A DNA stretch of 64,000 bases from Chryseobacterium oranimense. GTDB taxonomy: Bacteria; Bacteroidota; Bacteroidia; Flavobacteriales; Weeksellaceae. Positions 45,172-53,888 of the stretch are shown here, piece after piece. Where the stretch lies: assembly GCF_025244725.1 (NCBI RefSeq), contig NZ_CP104203.1, positions 3,224,001 through 3,288,000 on the forward strand, read 5' to 3'. Both the position numbers and the translations under genes were made by a program. Within the stretch, counting starts at the first letter, position 1, and the number at the start of each line of letters is the position of its first letter. The notes beneath the pieces were generated by a model. That model was not told where the DNA came from, did no database searches, and was given only the letters and a program-made list of their open reading frames with translations.

Positions 45172-46551
45172 TTAGTCGACGATTAATTTGAATGTTTTGA
45201 TTATTTTCCCGTTCTGTGTAAGACTGACCAGATACGAACTTTGAATGTCAAGCGAGCTGTTGTACGATCTTGCATGATGGTCTATTTTCTCTAATTTAAC
45301 CAGTCGCCCTCCACCATCATAAATTGCAACAGATAAGTTTTCCATTTCAGGAAACCTGATCATAAAGCTTTGTCCTTTTTTAACAGGATTTGGATACAGA
45401 ACAATTTTATCAATATCTAAAGTAAGCTGATCCTCACTAACTGATGACGAGCCGGAATTGATCTCATTATCATTATTGGCACCCCGTAAAGGACTGACTG
45501 CAAATGTAAAATGATCGAAAATCCCTCCTTTCTCCTTATAGAAATCTACTTTGCTGAAATCTATATAATTCTCGTTTTCCACCCCTTGCACTTTCGTTAA
45601 TTCGCCTGCGGAATTTTTCAGAAACATCCAATAAACAAGGGGAAGCGAATCGGGATTGATGATCTTTTTATTAATCCTTACTTTATAATCTGTTTTTGGA
45701 ATGGTAGGTCCTATGAAATTAATTTCCCAGTTTCTTTCGAGGACTTTAAAGTTGCCTTCGGTCTTCATTGCCATTTCTTTATTATCATCAGACCACATGA
45801 CAAAATTATTGTGATCAAAAAGACTAGGGTTTTCTACATTGGTCTTTTTGATATCTGTTTTTCCGATCGTTAGGAACTGATCTTCCTGATTGGAAGATTG
45901 TTTTTGATACAGCTCATTTCCATCATCACGACCCAATCCGGTAGGTCTGTATTTGAATTCTTTATGTTTTTCAGGATCCCAGATTACTTTTTCATCACTG
46001 CTGTAATACTTACCTTTTTCCAAAGAAATTCCATACTTGATCGAGAGGTAAGAGTGGATTTTATTAAGATCCATTTTTCTGGCTCTTCTTGGGATGAAAA
46101 TCATTTCATAAAGATTACGGTCTTCCAGCTTTATTTTAATGCTGTCTGGTTTTCCGTATGGTTTCTCAGCATTATCTGTAAAAGTAAAAATACTTGGCCT
46201 TTTACGGATTTTGATATTTTTATCCGCCTTTTTCTTTTCATAAATATTGTTACTCAAAGAAATCTCCCGCCCTTCATTCTCCCATATCTTCTCATCTTCC
46301 CTGGAAGTATGGACAAGACTCAGGGTATGACTCTTATTTTTACTGTGTTTAATATATTTTTTAAGGATCTTATCCTTAATTCCATAATGGAAGTTAAGCA
46401 GATTCTCATCTTTTAAATTAGATGCTTCACGAAGGGTTAGCCTTGACTTTTCCCATATCTGGACATCAGATCCAACCAATTGGGAATAAGCACTGGCCGA
46501 ATATAGCAATACCAGTAAAGCCGCCGTTTTACGGCACAGAAATTTTGACAT
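45172..46551 (-). CDS. T9SS type A sorting-domain protein co-operonic with the RHS toxin
   Basis: Exported protein of 459 residues with signal peptide (AALLVLLYSASAYSQ). The middle (HSYLSIKYGISLEKGKYYSS ... YRPTGLGRDDGNELYQKQS) matches a domain seen in many flavobacterial surface proteins, followed by a beta-rich part. The last ~80 residues are a T9SS type A sorting domain (DKIVLYPNPVKKGQSFMIRF). The toxin gene follows 10 bp later, so both come from one mRNA; this protein could help place the toxin at the surface, which is inference. ATG 46551 is chosen over 46575 because it gives a proper signal peptide. Confidence 0.85.
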   Translation of the reverse strand: MSKFLCRKTAALLVLLYSASAYSQLVGSDVQIWEKSRLTLREASNLKDENLLNFHYGIKDKILKKYIKHSKNKSHTLSLVHTSREDEKIWENEGREISLSNNIYEKKKADKNIKIRKRPSIFTFTDNAEKPYGKPDSIKIKLEDRNLYEMIFIPRRARKMDLNKIHSYLSIKYGISLEKGKYYSSDEKVIWDPEKHKEFKYRPTGLGRDDGNELYQKQSSNQEDQFLTIGKTDIKKTNVENPSLFDHNNFVMWSDDNKEMAMKTEGNFKVLERNWEINFIGPTIPKTDYKVRINKKIINPDSLPLVYWMFLKNSAGELTKVQGVENENYIDFSKVDFYKEKGGIFDHFTFAVSPLRGANNDNEINSGSSSVSEDQLTLDIDKIVLYPNPVKKGQSFMIRFPEMENLSVAIYDGGGRLVKLEKIDHHARSYNSSLDIQSSYLVSLTQNGKIIKTFKLIVD

Positions 46552-46593
46552 AATAATTGGAATTATGTGGAACATTAAAAGAAATGAAGTATA

Positions 46594-46637
46594 ACAATCT
46601 TAAGTTCTAAGATTGTGGTAATAGTTTGGAAAACTAT
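46594..46637 (-). promoter_or_regulatory. Two tandem hairpins in the toxin operon leader
   Basis: ACAATCTTA/TAAGATTGT (46594-46616, 9 bp, 5-nt loop) and ATAGTTT/AAACTAT (46621-46637, 7 bp, 3-nt loop) are perfect inverted repeats 4 bp apart. They lie 43-86 bp upstream of the T9SS gene start and downstream of a -7 box. No T run follows, so they are not terminators; they could be operators or mRNA structures. Confidence 0.5.
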
Positions 46638-46703
46638 CGTTTATCAGGTAAAAAAGTCTTCTTAGTTTTCATAGGTTTCTTAGTGTTTTTGGTTATTTAA
46701 ATT

Positions 46704-46711
46704 CAAATTTA
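46704..46711 (-). promoter_or_regulatory. Candidate -7 box of the T9SS-RHS toxin operon
   Basis: The minus strand reads TAAATTTG, a perfect match to the flavobacterial -7 element, about 150 bp before the first start codon. No TTG is seen at the normal distance. It would give a long leader containing the two hairpins. Confidence 0.4.
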
Positions 46712-46834
46712 TAAAAAAAAATAACATATCATAAAGAAAACATAAAAAATATAAAAAAATGTTAACAAATATTCACATTACTGAATATCAACACATTCTG
46801 TTTATTCCCGTATTGGTGCATAAATACTGCTTTA

Positions 46835-46869
46835 TTGGCAAATTAATATCTGTATACAATTTAAATTTG
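46835..46869 (+). promoter_or_regulatory. Candidate promoter of the truncated hemoglobin gene
   Basis: TTG (46835-46837) and TAAATTTG (46862-46869) are 24 bp apart, one base longer than the usual range. The start codon is 81 bp downstream. Confidence 0.45.
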
Positions 46870-46950
46870 ACGATACATAAACTTTCAATAAATGAAATTT
46901 ATCAAGTCGCTTATTAAATTTTTACTTTGATTTTGCTGTACATTTGAAAT

Positions 46951-47331
46951 ATGAAAAAGTTGGAATCAAGAGAAGATATTGAACACCTTGTGAATTCATT
47001 TTATGCGAAAGTCGTTAAAGATGAAACGATCGGTTTTTTCTTTAATGATGTGGCCAAAGTAAATTGGGACAGGCATCTTCCGAAAATGTATTCATTCTGG
47101 GAATCTATCCTTTTTGGGCAGATGAGCTACAAAGGAAATCCTATGGGCGTTCATTTTCCGATTAATGAGATTCAGGCAATGGAACAAAAACATTTTGACC
47201 GCTGGCTTGAACTCTGGAAAACAACGGTTGAAGATAATTTCGTCGGAGAAAATGCCGACATGGCTATTTATAAATCCGAAAACATCGCCAAGCTGATGGC
47301 CTTCAAAATGGAGCTTGCGAGAAGGCTGTAA
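46951..47331 (+). CDS. Group III truncated hemoglobin
   Basis: Single-domain heme protein of 126 residues. DIEHLVNSFYAKVVKDETIGFFFNDV at the start and PKMYSFWESILFG near residue 50 match group III truncated globins. Candidate heme ligands include the His in GVHFPI near residue 70 and the F-helix region around HFDRWLELW near 88. The role in this group is uncertain, with nitric oxide or oxygen handling suggested. It stands alone and is transcribed away from the toxin operon. Confidence 0.9.
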   Translation: MKKLESREDIEHLVNSFYAKVVKDETIGFFFNDVAKVNWDRHLPKMYSFWESILFGQMSYKGNPMGVHFPINEIQAMEQKHFDRWLELWKTTVEDNFVGENADMAIYKSENIAKLMAFKMELARRL

Positions 47332-47399
47332 TTCGGGCTGTGGGATTCGGGTTACGAGTTTTATAGAGTACGGGGTTGGGTTCGGGATGTAAAAAATAA

Positions 47400-48470
47400 T
47401 CAGGGAACAATAACGGTAAAAATATAGGCTGCAAGGTTGACCAGTAAAACGGTTCCGTACAAAACGTTCGTTTTTCCCCGGCTTAAAGAAAGCATTACTA
47501 TAAATACAGACAGGGAAAGCAGAATAATATCCTTTTTATCAAGCCCCAATACCAATGGAATATCATAGACGATACATACAACTGATACTGCAGGGATTGT
47601 AAGCCCGATACTTGCTAAAGCTGATCCTAGTGCCAGATTTAAGCTGGATTGTATCTGGTTACTTCTCGCTGCACGAATAGCAGCTACTCCTTCAGGAAGG
47701 AGAACAACTCCTGCAATAATTACCCCTACCAGGGATTTCGGGGCACCAATGCTCTGCACCATATTTTCAATGGTTCCGGAAAGGCCTTTGGCCATCAGTA
47801 CAACAATAATCAGGCATACCACCAGAAAGCCAAAGCTGATCAGTGTTTTTTTCAGTGAAGGGATATAATGCTCTTCAGGATGTTCATCAGGAACAATAAA
47901 GTAACTTCTGTGACGTACGGTCTGCACCATCAGGAAAATACCATAAATTACCAGACATGCAATAGAAATGAAAATGAGCTGAGCTTCGTTATAGAAAGGT
48001 CCGTTGACGCTTGATGTAAAATTGGGAAGGACGAGGGTAAGCACAAGAATTGAAACAATACTTACCAGATAAGTGGTAGCTGAAGTTCTTGCAAAGAACT
48101 GTTCATGGTATTTTACACCACCTACCAGGATGCAGATCCCCAGAATTCCGTTAAGAATAATCATGACGGCTGCAAAAACAGTATCTCTGGCCAGCGTGAT
48201 CGCCTGATCTCCGCCGGCTACCATCAGCGAGATGATAAGCGCCACTTCAATAATAGTGATACAGAGTGCAAGAATAATGGTTCCGAACGGCTCGCCTACT
48301 TTATGGGCTACCACTTCTGCGTGATGTACTGCAGATAAGACACTTCCGGTAAGAAGAATCCCTGCAATAATGTCATACAACACCCCGGTTCCCATTAATC
48401 CGGAAAAATAATACCCCACAGCCAGAACAGGGAAAATATACGTATAATGTAAAAATTCTTTTAATCTCAT
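47400..48470 (-). CDS. chaA: Calcium/sodium:proton antiporter of the CaCA family (ChaA type)
   Basis: Inner-membrane antiporter of 356 residues with about eleven hydrophobic segments. The two inverted ion-binding alpha repeats of the CaCA family are seen as GEPFGTIILALCITIIEVAL near residue 57 and PEGVAAIRAARSNQIQSSLN followed by LALGSALASIGLTIP near 255-290; each carries the essential acidic residue. The length matches ChaA. It is a single-gene unit, since the next minus-strand gene upstream lies 254 bp away across a repeat element. Confidence 0.9.
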   Translation of the reverse strand: MRLKEFLHYTYIFPVLAVGYYFSGLMGTGVLYDIIAGILLTGSVLSAVHHAEVVAHKVGEPFGTIILALCITIIEVALIISLMVAGGDQAITLARDTVFAAVMIILNGILGICILVGGVKYHEQFFARTSATTYLVSIVSILVLTLVLPNFTSSVNGPFYNEAQLIFISIACLVIYGIFLMVQTVRHRSYFIVPDEHPEEHYIPSLKKTLISFGFLVVCLIIVVLMAKGLSGTIENMVQSIGAPKSLVGVIIAGVVLLPEGVAAIRAARSNQIQSSLNLALGSALASIGLTIPAVSVVCIVYDIPLVLGLDKKDIILLSLSVFIVMLSLSRGKTNVLYGTVLLVNLAAYIFTVIVP

Positions 48471-48574
48471 AAAGCGTCTACAAAATACAAAAAATCTATT
48501 AAATTTAAAATATCAAAAGAAAATATTAATAATATTTTAATCCGAATCAATCTGTTTTTGTCTGCATAATGTAA

Positions 48575-48721
48575 GGAAGCCGGAAGTTTGGAGAGGGAAG
48601 TTATTGAAGTCATTCAAAGATGACTGTGACCCCTTTTATCCTTCTAAAATGCTTCATTAAATTATGATCGTAATAGTTTAAATGCTCAATACTAACTTCC
48701 AGCCTCCCTCTTCCCGCTTCC
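48575..48721. repeat. GGAAG-rich imperfect inverted repeat element
   Basis: Arms 48575-48603 and 48693-48721 (29 bp each, 21 complementary positions, outer and inner ends best) enclose 89 bp. They are built from GGAAG words. The right arm ends 4 bp before the DUF6122 stop codon. The structure resembles a short non-autonomous intergenic repeat. Confidence 0.55.
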
Positions 48722-48724
48722 CTC

Positions 48725-49063
48725 TTAGTGCATCCACAGGTTAAAATCCAGAAAATCCGTCAGCATATGAAACAAAAGACCAACGGCTATAATTCTGATA
48801 TTTCCTTTAAAAAACAGCAGCAAAAAATACACCGCAATGGCATAGTAGGAATGTAAAATATGAAAACCAATACTATTTCTTGATGGATCAAAAACAGGAT
48901 TGGCAAAAATATGGTCCAGATCCACCAGCATGGTAGCCAGCATAATGCAATAAGCCTTCTTCCAGTTTTCCCGGAAAAAAATCAGCGCAATGAAAACCGG
49001 GAAAACCAGATGTAAAAAATAATGGGTGCATGTTTTCAGCAGTGCAATGTCAGGTAGAGCCAT
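48725..49063 (-). CDS. DUF6122 family small membrane protein
   Basis: Integral membrane protein of 112 residues with about four hydrophobic segments. Conserved polar residues sit next to membrane segments: HYFLHLVFPV, MLVDLDHIFA with the DLDH motif near residue 45, HILHSYYAI and FHMLTDFLDF. This His/Asp pattern recalls small membrane-bound metal-dependent hydrolases of the YdjM type, but no activity is known. It is 27 bp behind the envelope protein gene at 49091 and may be the last gene of that operon. Confidence 0.75.
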   Translation of the reverse strand: MALPDIALLKTCTHYFLHLVFPVFIALIFFRENWKKAYCIMLATMLVDLDHIFANPVFDPSRNSIGFHILHSYYAIAVYFLLLFFKGNIRIIAVGLLFHMLTDFLDFNLWMH

Positions 49064-49090
49064 TCATATTTATATTTTAGGATTGCAGAT

Positions 49091-50329
49091 TTACCATCTC
49101 AAAATCAGTGGTAATTCTCCTTTCTTAGCTTTGATATTTACCCAATAGTTCTCTCCTTTATTTCCGTAGAATATATATTCAATATCAGAAAGGATTTTTT
49201 TCTCCGTTGAGGTTAAAGTGCTTAATGAAGCCAGCAACAGCGGACTGTTTCTGATGATGAAATAGTTTTCCTTAAGTTTTGGAGATAGTGGTATGGGCTT
49301 CCGGGTAGATTTTACAATAACACCGCCCTCATTTCTTTCAATCTGATTCGGCTGAAAAGGAATTGCCGTGAACTGGCTCTGGGTATTGATCCATTTTCTA
49401 TGTTGAAAATAGTTCCAGGTTTTTTCGGGAGCAGAACTGCGAAGATTGATAATATAATTAGGCTGAATGATTTTCTGAACTGTCTTTTTTTCCGTTTCAT
49501 TAAAATTATCGTCGTACCCGTAGCTGATAATCGTATCATTAACCTTCTCAAGTTCAGCGGTTGCTTTAAAATAATTGATCTGAGCTGAATCCACCAGATT
49601 TTGATTAAAAAAACGGGCATAGTTTTTCACATTCTGCTCATCTAATTCGGCTTCTAAAAAATGATTCTTCCTCTGCATATCAGAAATTGCTGCTGCGAAG
49701 GATATTGTTTCTGCCGTATTTTTTATTTCAATTTCATCAGCTTTCAGTTCAATGGAAAAGTTTTGAATTTTATCTCCGGAAATAAAGGATATGCTTCCTA
49801 AAGAGCTACCGATAAACCGGTCTGCTGTAAAAGTCTTTTGGTCCGGTGATTTGAAAAGCAATTGCTGGATGGCTGCAAAAGATTTGCCGGAGGTTCCCAG
49901 GATACAGTTTTCACCTTCTATTTTAATGAATACCTGGTCTTTCCGGAATATATTATTACCATTGTTTATAAACTGATGGCTTTTTAAAAAAGCTGAAAAT
50001 TTTTGCGGGTCTTTCAGTTCCACCACGCTGTACCATTCGGAAAATTCAGCTCCTTTCAGATGGAAAATCTGCAGGAAATCAGGGATTTTTATTCCTGAAT
50101 CTTTTAGCGGAATTGTTTTTTTATCTTTCTTTTTGCTTTCTGACCATTTTGACGGATGGGCAATTAAGCTTGAAATATATTGCCCTGTTAATTTTTTTAC
50201 ATCAATTAAAACAACGATATCTGCATTTTCAGGAACAAATTTCAAGGTTTTGTTTTTATAAAAAAATACAAAATAGACCGCAGCTGCGAGTAAAATAAAT
50301 AACGGGACAATAAGTTTCTTTTTGTTCAT
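49091..50329 (-). CDS. Envelope protein of unknown function, probably related to its upstream neighbour
   Basis: Protein of 412 residues with one N-terminal hydrophobic segment (LIVPLFILLAAAVYFVFFY) serving as signal or anchor. The mature start FVPENADIVVLIDVKKL and the later pattern of a Val/Glu strand followed by DPQKFSAFLKSH are paralleled in the next gene upstream, so the two are probably distant paralogues. No catalytic motif is visible. It begins directly at the end of that gene with no gap, showing a shared transcript. Confidence 0.7.
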   Translation of the reverse strand: MNKKKLIVPLFILLAAAVYFVFFYKNKTLKFVPENADIVVLIDVKKLTGQYISSLIAHPSKWSESKKKDKKTIPLKDSGIKIPDFLQIFHLKGAEFSEWYSVVELKDPQKFSAFLKSHQFINNGNNIFRKDQVFIKIEGENCILGTSGKSFAAIQQLLFKSPDQKTFTADRFIGSSLGSISFISGDKIQNFSIELKADEIEIKNTAETISFAAAISDMQRKNHFLEAELDEQNVKNYARFFNQNLVDSAQINYFKATAELEKVNDTIISYGYDDNFNETEKKTVQKIIQPNYIINLRSSAPEKTWNYFQHRKWINTQSQFTAIPFQPNQIERNEGGVIVKSTRKPIPLSPKLKENYFIIRNSPLLLASLSTLTSTEKKILSDIEYIFYGNKGENYWVNIKAKKGELPLILRW

Positions 50330-52351
50330 CTATAATATTTGAGGCTTCTTTTCTTCTTCTTTAATTTTAAAAATCTCATCAAACAGGTCAAAGAAGTACA
50401 TTAAGCTGTTTTCGGAAGAATTTCTAATGTTATAATCTATTTCTGTTTCCACGCTGTCTCCTTTTACCTCCGTTTTATAGTACATTTCACCTACATTTTT
50501 TCTGAACAGATCCAGTGTTTTTCTCTCGGAAGGGGTTTTGAATTCTTTTTCCAGCCCGATTAATAGCCTCTGAACGTCCAGTCTGCCGGATAAAGGATAT
50601 CTGGATGAGTCTTTCGCCCACTGTTTAGAAACACCGGATTGTGCCTGCGGAGTAAGGTTTGCCGTAGAGCTTGTAAGGTAAACAATACCGTCTTTTACAA
50701 CGAAGTACAGCTGATCCATGTAACCGTCTCCTTTTTCATCCTTAAAAGAGTAAATATTACCGTTCTTTGAGAATTTCTTGGCTAAATTCTTATTGGTAGC
50801 CAATACATTGAAGACACGGTTCCAATAGCCTTCATTTTCCGTTGCAAAGGCAAACGTAAAATCAGGAACGGCTACATCTTTGGTTTTCTTGACTTCTTTT
50901 TCATTATAATCATCATCATATTCATAATCCGTGTAGTCTACTTTCTTGGATACCAGCTCATTCAGGACGAAAATTCCGTTTCCGGGAGCTATTTTAGTGA
51001 TGGCTTCTTCATCCAGAACTATTTTCATGGTTTCCATCATCAGCTCCATTTCTTTTTTGTATTCCCCGTTTCCTGAGTCCTGAAGCAGGTCATACATCAT
51101 ATCAAAAGTTTTTGCTCCGTTGACGTTCATTACATAATAGCCGATGCTTTTTTCATTAATAAGCGCAGCCAGTTTTTTGTTTTTCTTTCCTTTATAAACG
51201 GATGAAATTGTTTTTTGAATATTTGGATTTTTATGCTGGTAATTATTCACCAGCTTTACTTTGTCCTTATCAAAATATAAATTGTAGTAATAATTTGAAT
51301 CATATGCATTTCTTAGAAACTGCCCGAATTCAAAACGCTTCATCATCTTGCCATAAACTCCGTCATTGACCATTCTTCCGTAATCTGTGTAAACAAACGC
51401 ATCGGAATCCGGATCTCTGAAGCTGAGCATCGCCTTCGGAACATCAAGCTCCAGATTTGAGTTGAAATACTGGTCGAAACGGTCTTCTGCAATTTTCTTG
51501 ACGATTTTAAAATTTTCAATACGCATAGAATCCTGCTCTTTCTGATACGCCGTATCTATTTCAGCTTCAGCGTATTCCTCTTCTCTTGGATATACTTCAG
51601 TTTCACCTTCAGAATGCTGGGTATCCACATTTTCTTTCGGATATTTGTGGTTCTTTTCCAGGTATTTGATATCTTTCTGAATTCTGGTAATTTCTTTATT
51701 ATTATCCCTGATCTCGTCTTTTAAATATTTAATTTCCTCCTTCAGGTTTATTATTTCTTCTTTATAATCGAAAGGCTTTTCCGGTTCTATGGCATAAGCG
51801 CTGTCCACAGCTACGGCAGCACTGTCCGCAACAGCTACAGCACTGTCCATTACAACATCATCACTCCAGATATCTTTATAAGGTTTTGTATAGCTTACCA
51901 TGCTCAAAACAGCACGGTCGTTGTTCCAGGCAACAAAAATATTATCATCGATATCTACGTAAGAGTAATTCTTTTTCTTTGAAATTTCCAGTCCTTTTTT
52001 CTTGGTTGAATTGATGAATTCCTGGAACTTCTCTTTGTTATCTACAATAAAATGAGTGGTATATGTTTTTATGGAATCATTGAAGCTTGCATAGTGATAT
52101 TGCGTCGCATCATACTTGATTCCTGTTTTGGAATAATCATTCCATGAAGATTTCTCTTTGCTTTTTTTGCTTAGCTCATGCAACAGCGGATTGAGTTTCT
52201 CCCAATTAATTTTCTGATTGAGCTGTTTCCCGTTGATTTCCATATAAAATACGGCATCAGCGGGAAGTTTCATGCTTTTTTGGGCAAAAACCAGCATAAA
52301 ACCAAAAAGAACAAGACTCAGTGTTTGTGTTTTTAATAATATAGATTTCAT
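50330..52351 (-). CDS. Secreted or periplasmic protein with internal coiled coil, unknown function
   Basis: Exported protein of 673 residues with a signal peptide (LSLVLFGFMLVFAQ). The start of the mature part, LPADAVFYMEINGKQL, resembles DUF4836/DUF3352-type exported proteins. Residues about 196-240 are a Lys/Glu-rich coiled coil (LKEEIKYLKDEIRDNNKEIT). A Tyr/Asp-rich acidic patch (DYTDYEYDDDYNEKE) lies near residue 480. No enzyme motif is seen. It is the middle gene of an operon running from 53035 to at least 49091. Confidence 0.7.
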   Translation of the reverse strand: MKSILLKTQTLSLVLFGFMLVFAQKSMKLPADAVFYMEINGKQLNQKINWEKLNPLLHELSKKSKEKSSWNDYSKTGIKYDATQYHYASFNDSIKTYTTHFIVDNKEKFQEFINSTKKKGLEISKKKNYSYVDIDDNIFVAWNNDRAVLSMVSYTKPYKDIWSDDVVMDSAVAVADSAAVAVDSAYAIEPEKPFDYKEEIINLKEEIKYLKDEIRDNNKEITRIQKDIKYLEKNHKYPKENVDTQHSEGETEVYPREEEYAEAEIDTAYQKEQDSMRIENFKIVKKIAEDRFDQYFNSNLELDVPKAMLSFRDPDSDAFVYTDYGRMVNDGVYGKMMKRFEFGQFLRNAYDSNYYYNLYFDKDKVKLVNNYQHKNPNIQKTISSVYKGKKNKKLAALINEKSIGYYVMNVNGAKTFDMMYDLLQDSGNGEYKKEMELMMETMKIVLDEEAITKIAPGNGIFVLNELVSKKVDYTDYEYDDDYNEKEVKKTKDVAVPDFTFAFATENEGYWNRVFNVLATNKNLAKKFSKNGNIYSFKDEKGDGYMDQLYFVVKDGIVYLTSSTANLTPQAQSGVSKQWAKDSSRYPLSGRLDVQRLLIGLEKEFKTPSERKTLDLFRKNVGEMYYKTEVKGDSVETEIDYNIRNSSENSLMYFFDLFDEIFKIKEEEKKPQIL

Positions 52352-52366
52352 GGTCGAGTGTAGAAT

Positions 52367-53035
52367 TTATTGAAATAATATAGTGTTTTGTAATTGTTTC
52401 TTTTGAAAGATCAGGTCTAAAATATCCGCTTCCAGTTTCACCGCTTTTTTATTTGGCGCCAGGAGATAGGAGTTGTTGGTCTGGGATTTCACCGTATTTT
52501 CAAACTGCATGACAGAGGTGTATCTGGCATTATTGAAGATTTCTTTATCTGCCTTCCCCAATTTGTCGTAATCTGCTTTAAAGGTATTGACTTTGTTTCT
52601 GGTCAGTGATTTTTTCTCAAGATTCTGGCTGTAAATCTGTGTCGGGACCATTTTTCCGAGAATATTTTTAGCTTTAAGCTGTTCCAGCCCGGCGTTGATA
52701 TTTTCAATTTTCTTAAAATTACAGCTTAGTTTGATGATATAATTGTCGAAATCCGTGGTGGTTTTCACATTGCTGATTCCCGGAATTCCTTTAAAAATCC
52801 TAGCCGCTTCATTGATTTTACTTTCAATTTCAGCCTTTTTCGGAACCTTTTTCCCGTTAATAGTCTCCATTTTCGAAATGGATGCCAGTCTTGTTTTGCT
52901 TTTACTGGCATTAAGGATAATGGTATATTCTCCTGTTCCGTCAGCTTTGACATTCACTTTATCTAAAATATCAAAACAGCTAGTCAGCAGCAATAATGGA
53001 AAAAAAAGCATGAACAGCTTCATAAAATTTTTCAT
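52367..53035 (-). CDS. Lipoprotein, first gene of an envelope-protein operon
   Basis: Lipoprotein of 222 residues: signal peptide MKLFMLFFPLLLLTSC with lipobox LTSC, so the mature protein begins at Cys. The first mature residues (VNVKADGTGEYTIILNASKSK) form a beta-rich start seen in several Bacteroidota lipoproteins; the rest is mixed and Lys-rich. A second ATG four codons downstream (53023) is an equally good start. It leads the operon with the two exported proteins that follow. Function unknown. Confidence 0.72.
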   Translation of the reverse strand: MKNFMKLFMLFFPLLLLTSCFDILDKVNVKADGTGEYTIILNASKSKTRLASISKMETINGKKVPKKAEIESKINEAARIFKGIPGISNVKTTTDFDNYIIKLSCNFKKIENINAGLEQLKAKNILGKMVPTQIYSQNLEKKSLTRNKVNTFKADYDKLGKADKEIFNNARYTSVMQFENTVKSQTNNSYLLAPNKKAVKLEADILDLIFQKKQLQNTILFQ

Positions 53036-53118
53036 AATTCGGCTTTAAAGCACAAAACTACTTAATTCCGTTCGAAAATACTTTATGAACGCTGTTATTT
53101 CACTGAAAACAGCCATTT

Positions 53119-53838
53119 TTAAATCCTTCCTTTCAGGTAATCCTGCCGTACTTCTTCGTCCAGCTTTTCGATGGCATATCTCAGGCTGGTTCTGGGCATA
53201 TCCTGATAATGCTTATTGAGAAAGTTAATCAGTTCGGTTTCATTTTTCTGTCCCATTTCCCGGAGGAGCCAACCATTTGCTTTATGCATCAGGTCGTGCG
53301 GGTGTTTCAGGTTTTTGATGACGAATTCTTTAGTCAGTTCAAAAGATCCTTTTTTCACATAATGCATGGTACCCACCACAGCCATTCTCTTATGCCACAT
53401 TTCTTCGGAATCCGAAAGGCTTCTTAGGAGCTCCTCTTTACCGTTTTCAAAGGAATATCTGCCTAAAATTTTATAACAGCTGGAATCCACCAGATCCCAG
53501 TTATTCACATGGGGAAGATGATCGAGATAAAACTGTATAATTTGTTCTTTAACGGCTTTATCCTTTGTTTTTTCAAACTTGGAAATCAGCATAAAAAGCG
53601 CGGTTAATCTATGTTCATGGTATTTTGAAGACAGCAGGACACTCAGATCATCCAGGCTTATTTTTGAATAATATTCTTTAGCCACAGATCTCTGATCCGG
53701 AACTTTTACGCCTAAAAATACATCGCCTTCTCCGTATTCTCCTTTTCCGGTTTTGAAAAATTTCGGGAAGAATTCTGCTTTTTCAGGGATGGACAAAACC
53801 GCTAATGCTTCTTCTATTTCTTTGATAATATTGCCCAT
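53119..53838 (-). CDS. DNA alkylation repair protein (AlkD-like HEAT-repeat glycosylase)
   Basis: Cytoplasmic protein of 239 residues made of helical repeats, matching the AlkD family that excises alkylated bases without flipping them. Conserved pieces are KTGKGEYGEGDVFLGVKVPDQR near residue 30, NNWDLVDSSCYKILG near 115 and MHKANGWLLREMG near 190. The Asp in WDLVDSS is the expected catalytic acid. It is separated by 83 bp from the lipoprotein operon. No Ada or AlkB genes are nearby. Confidence 0.9.
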   Translation of the reverse strand: MGNIIKEIEEALAVLSIPEKAEFFPKFFKTGKGEYGEGDVFLGVKVPDQRSVAKEYYSKISLDDLSVLLSSKYHEHRLTALFMLISKFEKTKDKAVKEQIIQFYLDHLPHVNNWDLVDSSCYKILGRYSFENGKEELLRSLSDSEEMWHKRMAVVGTMHYVKKGSFELTKEFVIKNLKHPHDLMHKANGWLLREMGQKNETELINFLNKHYQDMPRTSLRYAIEKLDEEVRQDYLKGRI

Positions 53839-53888
53839 ACCAATCTTTATTTTATAAAATTTGAATAATTCCAGTCAATAAATCACCT

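Larger units (their letters stand above)
46552..46950. other. AT-rich divergent intergenic region between toxin operon and hemoglobin gene
   Basis: No coding sequence is visible in these 399 bp. They hold promoter-like boxes on both strands and two small palindromes on the toxin side, annotated separately. The middle part is mostly A/T runs. Confidence 0.6.

Noticed and set aside
45898..46416. Plus-strand open frame of 172 codons opposite the T9SS partner protein
   Set aside because: Shadow of a supported gene; hydrophobic Phe/Ile composition results from antisense reading of Lys/Glu codons.
53091..53120. Hairpin after the AlkD-like gene as terminator
   Set aside because: The stem is bulged and the T run is on the plus strand, where no gene ends; on the minus strand no T run follows.
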